This document shows, piece after piece, positions 25,850 to 33,443 of a stretch of 64,000 nt of DNA (position 1 is the first letter of the stretch; every line of letters starts with the position of its first letter). The notes under the pieces are model-generated. The model had not been told where the DNA came from and ran no database searches. It saw nothing but the letters and a program-made list of their open reading frames with translations. The stretch spans positions 310,001 to 374,000 of the forward strand of contig CAVZOJ010000003.1 in the NCBI GenBank assembly GCA_963776845.1, in the 5' to 3' direction. The DNA comes from Roseitranquillus sp963776845 (lineage in GTDB: Bacteria; Pseudomonadota; Alphaproteobacteria; Rhodobacterales; Rhodobacteraceae). A program made the translations under genes and the position numbers.

Positions 25850-27460
25850 ATGAACGACGCTCTGGACGACGAGAGGCGCGGAGCACTGAATACCACGCTC
25901 AGGATTCCGCTGGGTGACGTCCGGGCGACGCGGAAGAGGCCGATTTTCTGTCTGACTGCGGGCGAAGCGTACCCCATCCTCGAACGCTGGTTCCTCGAGG
26001 CTGAGAGCGAGATCGTCGCGAGCTACCGGATCTTCGATCCGTCCACGCGCCTGCACTCGCCGGAGGCGAGGGAGATCGGTAAGGACTGGTTCGACCTGCT
26101 CGTGCATACGCTCCGGCGCGGCGTCGACATCATCATCTACGTCTCGGATTTTGATCCGATCGCGGCCCACGAGTTGCATCGCACGACCTGGTGCAGCGTC
26201 CAGATGCTCCTCGCGGCGGCCGAGGCGGCGGGCCCAGGCTCCGGCAAGCTGCGCGTCGTTGCGGCGGCACATCCATCCTGCGTTGGCCCCCTTCCCCGCA
26301 TCATCCTGCTGCCCGCGATAGCAAAGAGACTCTGGCAGCGGTGCCGGGAGCTCAACCGGATGTCGCCGGTCGAGCGACAGGGCGCGCTGCGCAACATGCC
26401 GGGCCTGGCGCAGTATCTGACCGTCAGAGACGCAGGGGTGCGACCACGCCTGACACTACCGCAATTGCTCCCCGGAACACATCACCAGAAGGTCGCTGCA
26501 TTTGACCGCAAGCGCCTGACCCTCGGCGGCCTCGACCTCAACGATCGGCGTTGGGACACCCAGCGTCACGAGCAGCCGGCGGAGGAGACCTGGCACGACG
26601 TGCAGGTCTTCCTGGAGGATGCAAGCCGCGCAGAGGCAGCGACGCGGCACATCCTGACGCTGCAACGAACCACGGGCGGGATGACACCTTCGACCGCGAC
26701 GCCCGGCTTGATCCGCACCATGTCGCGCCGGCGCAAGCGGAACATCGCCCGGCTCTCTCCCAAGACGATCGTGAACGAGATCTCGCGCGCGCACCGCTAC
26801 CGGATTGCCGAGGCGCGGCGCTTCATCTACCTGGAGACGCAATTTTTCCGCGACCTGCGGACAGCCACCCGCCTCGCCCATGCCGGGCGCGAGAACGCCG
26901 AACTCGAACTGCTGCTCGTCTTGCCGGCTGCACCCGAGGATGTGGCGTTCGATGGAAACCGCAGCGCCGATGCCCGCCTCGGCGAGTTCCTGCAGTCGCG
27001 CTGCATCAGGATCCTTCGTCGCGGATTTGGATCGCGTGTCCTGATCGTGGCGCCGGCGCAGCCGCGGCGAACCGACGACACCGGCCGCAGCACACTCTGG
27101 GGCGCGCCGATCGTGTACGTCCATGCCAAGGTCTCGATATTCGACGACCGTGCCGCGATCGTCTCGTCGGCAAACCTGAACGGTCGCAGCCTCTACTGGG
27201 ACACCGAACTCGGGACCGAGTTCACCGAGCGTGAGGATGTCGAGGCGCTGCGGCGACGCTGCTTCGCGCACTGGCTGCCCGACAAGAGCGGGCCGCACTT
27301 CTTCTCGCCGCAGACCGCGCTGGCATCGTGGCGACGCCTGGCAGTCGAGAACCTGCGGCGCGACCCGGAGCGGCGCAACGGCTTCGTGTTGCCCTACGAC
27401 CCCACGCCGGGGGATCGATTCGGCCGGGACTTGCCCGCCGTCCCGAACGAGATGGTCTGA
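25850..27460 (+). CDS. phospholipase D-family protein
   Basis: 536-residue protein with two HKD-type active-site motifs: GTHHQKVAAFDRKRLTLGGLD in the middle, and YVHAKVSIFDDRAAIVSSANL with N and S residues toward the C-terminus. No signal peptide, so probably cytoplasmic or membrane-associated, hydrolysing phosphodiester bonds of lipids. The start lacks a good ribosome-binding site. The 3' end overlaps the convergent exporter gene by 67 bases. The nearest promoter is the EcfG site at 25646-25670. Confidence 0.88.
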   Translation: MNDALDDERRGALNTTLRIPLGDVRATRKRPIFCLTAGEAYPILERWFLEAESEIVASYRIFDPSTRLHSPEAREIGKDWFDLLVHTLRRGVDIIIYVSDFDPIAAHELHRTTWCSVQMLLAAAEAAGPGSGKLRVVAAAHPSCVGPLPRIILLPAIAKRLWQRCRELNRMSPVERQGALRNMPGLAQYLTVRDAGVRPRLTLPQLLPGTHHQKVAAFDRKRLTLGGLDLNDRRWDTQRHEQPAEETWHDVQVFLEDASRAEAATRHILTLQRTTGGMTPSTATPGLIRTMSRRRKRNIARLSPKTIVNEISRAHRYRIAEARRFIYLETQFFRDLRTATRLAHAGRENAELELLLVLPAAPEDVAFDGNRSADARLGEFLQSRCIRILRRGFGSRVLIVAPAQPRRTDDTGRSTLWGAPIVYVHAKVSIFDDRAAIVSSANLNGRSLYWDTELGTEFTEREDVEALRRRCFAHWLPDKSGPHFFSPQTALASWRRLAVENLRRDPERRNGFVLPYDPTPGDRFGRDLPAVPNEMV

Positions 27461-28479
27461 GAGACGCCGAAGCCCGCGACGATGGCAAGACCGTAGAGGA
27501 GGACCGGGATCGCGACGATGCCGCCGAGCGGACCCCAGAGCCAGAGCCAGAAGATCAGCGACAGGAACACCAGCAGGGGGTTCACCTGCATGTTCTTTCC
27601 CACCAGCGTCGGCGTGACGAAGTTCCCCTCGATGCCGTTCATGCAGATGTAGAGGATCGCCGGCAGCACGCCCGCCGCACCGTCGAAACTCAAGAGACCG
27701 CCCAGCAGTGCCGAGACGGCGAACACGGCCGGTCCGATATAGAGGATATAGTTCAGCGCGGCTGCGACAAAGCCCCAGACATAGGGACCCGGCATGCCGA
27801 TCGCGTGGAAGGCGATGCCGACGAGAAGTCCGAGCGAGCAGTTGATGATGGTGATCGTGAGGAAGTAGCGGGCGACGATCCGCTCCGCTTCCTTGAGCGT
27901 GTGTCGCGTTGCGCCGTCGGACGAACCGTCGCGTCGCCGCGCCGCCCATTCGTAGATTTCGTGGCGTGACAGCAGGAAGAAGAAGAACGCGCCGACCGTG
28001 ATGAGAAGCTGCGCGACCAGGGTCGGCGCCAGCGTCAGGGCGTCGAAGGCGCCCGGGACGCGCACCTGTTCCTGTTCCGCCTGGTCGCCGACAGCCTTGG
28101 CATCCTCGTTGATCGCCTCCGACACCTCCTCGCTGACGCTGTCGATGCCGCGTATCAGGTCCTGCATGCCCTCGAGCAGGATGCCGAGTTCCCTCATGAT
28201 TTCAGGTGCGCGGCGCACCGCGATCGATACCTTGGGCTCGATGAAGAGGACGGCGGAGGTCAGCAGGACGGCCGCGATGAAAATTGAAACCAGCGCGCTG
28301 AAGACGCGATGGATCCCGATCCTCTTGTCGACGAAGTCGGAAAACGGGGAGAGGACGACCCCCAGAACCAATCCGAACGTGAGAGGCGCGAAGACACTCG
28401 CGCCCGCATCCAGGGCAGCGCCGACGGCGACAAACGCGATGACGATGATCGCCCACCGAGATGCCTTGTCCAGCGTCAT
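27394..28479 (-). CDS. AI-2E family transporter (PerM-like)
   Basis: 361-residue polytopic membrane protein of the AI-2E exporter/PerM superfamily. It has N-terminal paired spans, a central soluble segment (about residues 75-150) and a C-terminal bundle with GMPGPYVWGFVAAALNYILYIGP and the signature NGIEGNFVTPTLVGKNMQVNPL. Substrates differ among relatives (quorum signals, Na+/H+), so none is assigned. The start at 28479 (MTLDKASRW) has AAGGGG upstream. An exact EcfG promoter precedes it on this strand. Confidence 0.9.
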   Translation of the reverse strand: MTLDKASRWAIIVIAFVAVGAALDAGASVFAPLTFGLVLGVVLSPFSDFVDKRIGIHRVFSALVSIFIAAVLLTSAVLFIEPKVSIAVRRAPEIMRELGILLEGMQDLIRGIDSVSEEVSEAINEDAKAVGDQAEQEQVRVPGAFDALTLAPTLVAQLLITVGAFFFFLLSRHEIYEWAARRRDGSSDGATRHTLKEAERIVARYFLTITIINCSLGLLVGIAFHAIGMPGPYVWGFVAAALNYILYIGPAVFAVSALLGGLLSFDGAAGVLPAILYICMNGIEGNFVTPTLVGKNMQVNPLLVFLSLIFWLWLWGPLGGIVAIPVLLYGLAIVAGFGVSQTISFGTAGKSRPNRSPGVGS

Positions 28480-28503
28480 GATGTCCCCTTGGTAGCACAA
28501 TGC

Positions 28504-28528
28504 AACGCCACGTCTGCGGACGGGTTCC
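28504..28528 (-). promoter_or_regulatory. EcfG-type promoter for the AI-2E transporter
   Basis: On the minus strand: GGAAC at 28528-28524, 16-base spacer, CGTT at 28507-28504, exact match. The ATG follows 25 bases downstream at 28479. Confidence 0.82.
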
Positions 28529-28534
28529 TCTTCT

Positions 28535-28559
28535 GGAACCGGCGTGGCCGCTTGGCGTT
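28535..28559 (+). promoter_or_regulatory. EcfG-type promoter for the amidoligase gene
   Basis: Exact GGAAC (28535-28539), 16 bases, CGTT (28556-28559). It is back to back with the minus-strand site, the two -35 boxes being six bases apart. The ATG at 28568 is only eight bases after the -10, implying a leaderless or nearly leaderless mRNA. Confidence 0.82.
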
Positions 28560-28567
28560 GCTAGCCC

Positions 28568-29551
28568 ATGACGCGTCTGAGCGAGGCGATCCCGCGCGAC
28601 AGGTTCGAGCGCCTGCCGCACCCCGGCGCGGCATCAGGCGCTGTGCGGCGCGTCGGCATCGAGATCGAGATGGCGGGCATGACGGAACGCCAAGTGGCCG
28701 CCTCAATCGTGGAAGCCATCGGCGGGACGGTGGTGGAGCAGACCGCGTACGATGTCGTCGTCGAAGGCTCGGAGCTTGGCCGGCTGACATGCTACCTCGA
28801 CACCAAGTATCGCAAGGGCAAGCAGCACGCGCTGTCTCGGCTGGGCCTCGAGCTTGGTCGCGAGGTCATCCCAGTGGAACTGGTGACGGAGCCGCTTGCG
28901 CCGGACGCGCTGCCGAAGGTCGAGGCGCTCCGCGAGACGCTGCGCCGTGCCGGGGCTATCGGCAGCCGCGACGGGATGTTGCTCAGCTTCGGTCTGCACC
29001 TGAACGTAGAGGTCGCGGGCGCGGACCCGCGTCACTGGCGCCCCGTCCTCACGGCGTTCGCCCTCCTGGAGGACTGGTTGCGCTTTGCCGACCCGATAGA
29101 CGGCTCGCGTCGCCTTCTGCCGTTCGTCGACCCATACCCGCGCGCCTTCGTTCGTGCCCTGCTGGAACTCGACCAGAATTCGCCGGCCGAGCAAATCATC
29201 GATCTCTACCTGCGTCAGACGCCGACGCGGAACCGATCCCTCGACATGCTGCCGTTCTTCGCGAACCTCGATCCCGAGCTTGCGAGCAGGACGCCGGTCG
29301 ATCTCGGGAGCGTCTCGGCGCGCCCGACTTACCATTATCGCCTACCGGACAGTCGGATCGATGAGCCGGATTGGCGGATCGCGTACGAGTGGAACCGCTG
29401 GGTTCTGGTCGAGCGGGTGGCTCAAGACGATGCTCTGATCTCGGAGCTTTCGAGCCGCTGGCGTTCCGAAAAGCGGCTCTTGCGCCACGAGTGGTGCGCC
29501 GACGTCGAGACGATCCTGTCGGATGCAGGGCTTGGCCGGGCGGCAGCGTGA
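28568..29551 (+). CDS. putative amidoligase (COOH-NH2 ligase type)
   Basis: 327-residue member of the Amidoligase_2 family (glutamine-synthetase-like fold). Conserved features include RRVGIEIEMAGM (metal-binding Glu pair), the TKYRKGKQ region, VELVTEPL and FGLHLNVEVAG. Such enzymes form amide bonds between amino groups and glutamate- or peptide-type acids; the substrates here are unknown. It is coupled to a glutamine amidotransferase-like gene (GTGA overlap), a pairing known from genome surveys. An exact stress promoter precedes it. Confidence 0.85.
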   Translation: MTRLSEAIPRDRFERLPHPGAASGAVRRVGIEIEMAGMTERQVAASIVEAIGGTVVEQTAYDVVVEGSELGRLTCYLDTKYRKGKQHALSRLGLELGREVIPVELVTEPLAPDALPKVEALRETLRRAGAIGSRDGMLLSFGLHLNVEVAGADPRHWRPVLTAFALLEDWLRFADPIDGSRRLLPFVDPYPRAFVRALLELDQNSPAEQIIDLYLRQTPTRNRSLDMLPFFANLDPELASRTPVDLGSVSARPTYHYRLPDSRIDEPDWRIAYEWNRWVLVERVAQDDALISELSSRWRSEKRLLRHEWCADVETILSDAGLGRAAA

Positions 29552-30291
29552 AGCGACCGCGGATCGGCGTCACGACCTCCGTGCGCTCGGGCTGGCGGAT
29601 TTTCCCGCTCGTCGCGCTCAACGTATGGTTGGCAGGCGGCCGGGCCGTGCGCTGGAACAGCCGGCGCGATGCCGACATCGACGATGTCGACGGGATCATC
29701 ATCGGCGGCGGGGACGACATCTCCCCCGACCTCTACGGCGGTCGCATCATCACGTCGGCGCGCCTCGACCCCGACCGCGACGCGCTGGAGCGTCGGCTGG
29801 TCGAGGAGGCCTTCGAGCGCGGGAAGCCGGTTCTCGGCATCTGCCGCGGCAGCCAGATGATCAACGTGGCGCTGGGCGGCGACCTCGAGCAGGACGCGTA
29901 CGGGGTCTACACCGCGTCCAAGCGATACTGGACGATCCTGCCGCGCAAGACTGTCAATCTCGAGCCTGACACCCGGCTGATCCGCCTCACCGGCAGCCGC
30001 CCGATGAAGGTCAATGCTCTGCACAGCCAGGCGGTCTGCCGGCTTGGCCGCGGCCTGATCGTAGCGGCGCGCGACGGCGGCGGCATGATCCAGGCGATTG
30101 AGCGGGTGCGCGACCCGTTCGCGCTGGGCGTGCAATGGCACCCGGAGCATCTGTTCTACGCCCGCCGACAGCGCGCCATCTTCGCCGCCCTCGTCGCCGC
30201 GGCGCGCGCCGGCGCAGCGCGGGAAAGCCAGGTGGACGCTGTCTCCGGAGAGGCAGCGCGCCTCGAGGAGGGCAAGCCGCTCCTCGGCTAG
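29548..30291 (+). CDS. class I glutamine amidotransferase-like hydrolase (peptidase C26)
   Basis: 247-residue gamma-glutamyl hydrolase-type protein. The nucleophile cysteine is in VLGICRGSQMINVALGG, and the His/Glu are in GVQWHPEHLF. GTG start at 29548 overlaps the amidoligase stop. It resembles PuuD/gamma-Glu-GABA hydrolases and could remove or trim the gamma-glutamyl product made by its partner, or supply ammonia. The last 25 residues are a variable tail. Confidence 0.85.
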   Translation: MKRPRIGVTTSVRSGWRIFPLVALNVWLAGGRAVRWNSRRDADIDDVDGIIIGGGDDISPDLYGGRIITSARLDPDRDALERRLVEEAFERGKPVLGICRGSQMINVALGGDLEQDAYGVYTASKRYWTILPRKTVNLEPDTRLIRLTGSRPMKVNALHSQAVCRLGRGLIVAARDGGGMIQAIERVRDPFALGVQWHPEHLFYARRQRAIFAALVAAARAGAARESQVDAVSGEAARLEEGKPLLG

Positions 30292-30295
30292 TCAG

Positions 30296-30946
30296 TCAAG
30301 CGTTCTCGCTCTGTCGCAGGGTCTCGATGACGCGAACGTAGGTCTCGTCCCCCTGCGCACCGCTGAGCAGGTGCCGTTCGCCGAAGACCATCGCGGGCAC
30401 GCCGGAGATGCCGCGCGATGTCCAGAATTGCTCGTGCGCCCGGACCGCGCGTGCGATCTCCTCCGAGGTGAGGGCTGCCTCGGCATCCTGACGGTCGAGG
30501 CCGATCTCGTGCGCCACGTCGAGCAGGACGTCCGCCTCGTCTATGGCGCGCCGCTGCGTGAAGAAGGCGCGCAGCAGCGCCATCTTGGCATCATGCGCCA
30601 GCCCTCTCTCGCCTGCCCGATGGATCAGACGATGCGCCGCGAAGGAATTGTAGGTGCGCATGTCGTCCGCGTAGTCGAACGTGAAGCCGACCTCTGCGCC
30701 AAGCCCCGTTATTCGCTCGCGCGCGGCGTGGCATTGCTCGCGGCTCATGCCGTACTTGCGGCCGAGATAGCCGAGGTAGTTCTCGCCGCCTTGAGCCATG
30801 TCGGGATGCAACTCGAACGGATGCCAGTGGATCTCCGCGGCGGCACCGGTGCGGTCCAGCGCGGCGGCAAGCTGATAGTATCCGACCGCACACCATGGGC
30901 AGACCACATCCGACACGATATCCACGCGCAGTTTCTCGTCCGACAC
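30296..30946 (-). CDS. DsbA-family oxidoreductase (FrnE-like)
   Basis: 216-residue cytoplasmic DsbA-like thioredoxin-fold protein without a signal peptide. The active site is CPWC at residues 16-19 (SDVVCPWCAVGYY), with a helical insertion and cis-proline in GISGVPAMVFGERHLLSGAQ. This matches the FrnE / 2-hydroxychromene-2-carboxylate isomerase-related group. It is convergent with the amidotransferase gene (four-base gap). It may act in thiol stress; substrate unknown. Confidence 0.88.
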   Translation of the reverse strand: MSDEKLRVDIVSDVVCPWCAVGYYQLAAALDRTGAAAEIHWHPFELHPDMAQGGENYLGYLGRKYGMSREQCHAARERITGLGAEVGFTFDYADDMRTYNSFAAHRLIHRAGERGLAHDAKMALLRAFFTQRRAIDEADVLLDVAHEIGLDRQDAEAALTSEEIARAVRAHEQFWTSRGISGVPAMVFGERHLLSGAQGDETYVRVIETLRQSENA

Positions 30947-31071
30947 TCGTTGCTCCCTCGGCTCTCAGTCTCAAGGTAAGTGCCGAACGTGCCAAGGGAC
31001 AGGGTCGGCCCTTTCACCTTGCGATCGGCCGGCGCGGGTTGGAGTATTGCATGGCGCGACAGGAGGGGCCG

Positions 31072-31764
31072 GTGAGCGAGCCGATGGCGACTTCGGACGG
31101 CAGCGGCCTCTTGCTACGCTCGATGCCGGACCTGGCGCGCGACGCGCTGCTTGCCCGGGGTCATGCCGTGCGCTTCGCGGCGGGTGAGACAATCTTCGCG
31201 GAAGGTGAGCCGGGCGCTACGATGATCGTCATCGAGACGGGCCGGGTCGAGATCAGCCTCACCTCGCTTGGCGGGCGTCGCTCGGTCCTCAATCACATGG
31301 GGCCGGGCGAGGTCGTGGGCGAGATCGCGCTGCTCGACGGCGGCCCGCGCAGCGCCGACGCGACGGCCGCAACCGCCGTCACGGGCCGGCTGATCCATCG
31401 TCGCGACCTCCTCTCGCTGCTTTCGGTGGAGCCCGAGACGATGATGCACCTGATCTCGGATCTGTGCGCTAAGGTGCGCAATGCCTCCGACATGTTCGCC
31501 GTTCAGTCCGAGACGCGAGCGGAGGGGCGGCTCGCTCGTTGCCTGCTGCGGCTCGGCGCGAAATGGGGCCAGCGTCAAGGCGGCGGCACCATCCGCATCT
31601 CCGGAAGTTTCAGTCAAAGCGACTTCGGCGCCTTTTCCGGCCTCGCGCGGGAGAACGTGAACCGCCACCTCCGCCGCTGGGTCGCGGAAGGAATTGTCGA
31701 GCTGCAGGCGGACGGCCTCTTGCTGCATCGGCACGACAGGCTGGAGGAACTGGCCGAGGCATAG
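31072..31764 (+). CDS. CRP/FNR-family regulator with CRP-like cAMP and DNA-contact residues
   Basis: 230-residue transcription factor. The cyclic-nucleotide domain keeps the phosphate-binding cassette (GEIALLDGGPRSA, Gly83, Glu84, Arg93, Ser94). The C-terminal helix-turn-helix has RENVNR at 193-198, matching CRP RETVGR, whose R-E-R contact TGTGA. No FNR-type cysteine cluster. GTG at 31072 is chosen for AGGAGG at 31061-31066; ATG at 31051 is the alternative. It abuts the convergent cyclase gene with no gap. Confidence 0.88.
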   Translation: MSEPMATSDGSGLLLRSMPDLARDALLARGHAVRFAAGETIFAEGEPGATMIVIETGRVEISLTSLGGRRSVLNHMGPGEVVGEIALLDGGPRSADATAATAVTGRLIHRRDLLSLLSVEPETMMHLISDLCAKVRNASDMFAVQSETRAEGRLARCLLRLGAKWGQRQGGGTIRISGSFSQSDFGAFSGLARENVNRHLRRWVAEGIVELQADGLLLHRHDRLEELAEA

Positions 31765-32559
31765 TCAGCGAAAGCTGACCGCCTCGACCAATCGGCTGAC
31801 GCCCTTGAGATCGAGCGATCGACGCGACCCGCCGCGCGCGCCGGCAGCATCCGCGAGGCCGGCGCTCGCCAGCACCTCGCCTGCAGCCGCTTCGCTGGCG
31901 AGCCGGGCCGTGACGTTGACCTCGAGCCCGAACACCGAAACGTCGCGGAAGAGGCCCTGGCCCGCCTCGACCGTGCCGATATAGACCTCGCCGCAATGCA
32001 CGCCGACCCCGACCGGAAGCGGGGCGTCGTCCCGCGCCAGGGTCGCGGTGATTTCACGCGCGGCCGAGAGTGCCTTCTCCGAATGGTTTGGGCCGCAATA
32101 GCCGGGCGGCCAAACCGCGACGACGCTGTCGCCGTAGAACGCCATGACGAAGCCATCGCCCTCGGTGATGATGTGCGTCGCGGCGGTGAGGAAACGGTTG
32201 ATGCGCGCCGAGACGTCAGCCGGGGTCGCGCCTTCGGCAAAGCCGGTCGAGTTCCGGATGTCGGCAAAGAGGAGCGACATCTTGACGTCCGCGCCGCCGG
32301 GAAACTGCTCGAGGAAGCCGTCGCAGGAGTTGCAATAGTTCCGGTTCCGTGGCGACGGCCGCCGCCGACGAAGACGAGTGACGACGCCGCCGATTCCAGC
32401 GAACGGCGCGCGGCAGAGCCGGCACCGTGGCGCCCGCGGCAGCCAGCCGAACAGCCGATGCTGGCGCTCCAGGAACGGATGGCCCTTGGCGAAGATCGTG
32501 TGCCAGAGCTCCGAATTGCCGCTCATCGGCGGGGCGCTGGGGATCGTGGTCTCGCTCAC
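31765..32559 (-). CDS. class III adenylate/guanylate cyclase with N-terminal zinc-ribbon-like module
   Basis: 264 residues. The N-terminal part has two CxxC pairs (C46/C49 and C76/C79) resembling a zinc ribbon, then a catalytic domain with the metal Asp in LLFADIRNSTGFAEG (Asp100), YGDSVVAVWPPGY and the GVGVHCGEVYIGTV block. It makes cAMP or cGMP in the cytoplasm. GTG start at 32559 overlaps the stop of the preceding gene (GTGA), so it is third in an operon with the decarboxylase. The adjacent CRP-like regulator suggests cAMP. Confidence 0.85.
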   Translation of the reverse strand: MSETTIPSAPPMSGNSELWHTIFAKGHPFLERQHRLFGWLPRAPRCRLCRAPFAGIGGVVTRLRRRRPSPRNRNYCNSCDGFLEQFPGGADVKMSLLFADIRNSTGFAEGATPADVSARINRFLTAATHIITEGDGFVMAFYGDSVVAVWPPGYCGPNHSEKALSAAREITATLARDDAPLPVGVGVHCGEVYIGTVEAGQGLFRDVSVFGLEVNVTARLASEAAAGEVLASAGLADAAGARGGSRRSLDLKGVSRLVEAVSFR

Positions 32560-33443
32560 GTGCGCCAGTACTGCCGTGGCATCTCGGTCAGCAGCAGAGA
32601 TGTTCCAGGCGTGACCGGGGCGAGTTCTGGCGAGTTGCAGACTGCGCCGCCCCAGAGCCAGCAGGTGCCGGCGGTGCCCAGTCGAGGCGGGCCGAGCCCC
32701 CGGTAGAACAGCGTCAGTGCGTCGCCTGGGTGGAACGGCGGGTCGGCGGTGATGACCGGCCGCCCCTCGGCGTCGCACCGCGCGACGTCGGGAAGGCTGA
32801 CGACGATGCCCGACGCCATCAGGTCGGCGTCAAGCCAGTCCGGCCGCCCGGCGAGGCTCATCACGTGATCGACGTCGATGCCGAACAGCGGCGCCTCAAA
32901 CGGCCCCGTTAGCAGGCGCGCTGTCTGCAGCCGGGTCATGTGCGCCTCCTCGCCGAGGCCCCAGAGCAGGTAGATCGGGTGCGGCGGGAAAGGCTCGAGA
33001 TGCGAAAACGGTCGAAACAGCACCACGTGCTCGACCGTGGCGGTCACGTCGTCGATGACCGGGAGGACGCTGTCGCGCGACCAAGGGAAGAAATGTTCCG
33101 GCATGGGGTCCGGCGGCGGCACGCGGATGCCGTGAAAGATCGCGCCGCGAAACATGGCCCGTGGCGCGGTGACGAGCGACGGCACTGCGAAGGCATCGTC
33201 CTTGGCGTTGCAAAGGACGAACGCAGCGTCTGGGTGCCTCTCCCGCTCTCGGCGCAGGGCGTCGACGACGTGGGGCGCGAGCCCCAGGCGGAAGACAAGC
33301 TGGAACTTGTGCGCCTCATGCCAGAACTGCGTCATGTGGACTGCAAAGACCGCTTCATGCCCGATGAGGACGAAGGCATGCTGGCACTTCTCCAGCGTCA
33401 CGTCCGGCTTCGGCGGTGGTGGAGGGACGTTGAAGTGGACCAT
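32556..33443 (-). CDS. hypothetical protein in decarboxylase-cyclase operon
   Basis: 295 residues, no signal peptide or membrane span, not recognised. It begins MVHFNVPPPPPKPDVTLEKC and is rich in proline, histidine and aromatics, with LFRPFSHLEPFPPHPIYLLWGLG and a C-terminal half that may be beta-rich. Its ATG overlaps the decarboxylase TGA by one base, and its TGA overlaps the cyclase GTG. Three translationally coupled genes imply one function or control circuit. Confidence 0.7.
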   Translation of the reverse strand: MVHFNVPPPPPKPDVTLEKCQHAFVLIGHEAVFAVHMTQFWHEAHKFQLVFRLGLAPHVVDALRRERERHPDAAFVLCNAKDDAFAVPSLVTAPRAMFRGAIFHGIRVPPPDPMPEHFFPWSRDSVLPVIDDVTATVEHVVLFRPFSHLEPFPPHPIYLLWGLGEEAHMTRLQTARLLTGPFEAPLFGIDVDHVMSLAGRPDWLDADLMASGIVVSLPDVARCDAEGRPVITADPPFHPGDALTLFYRGLGPPRLGTAGTCWLWGGAVCNSPELAPVTPGTSLLLTEMPRQYWRT

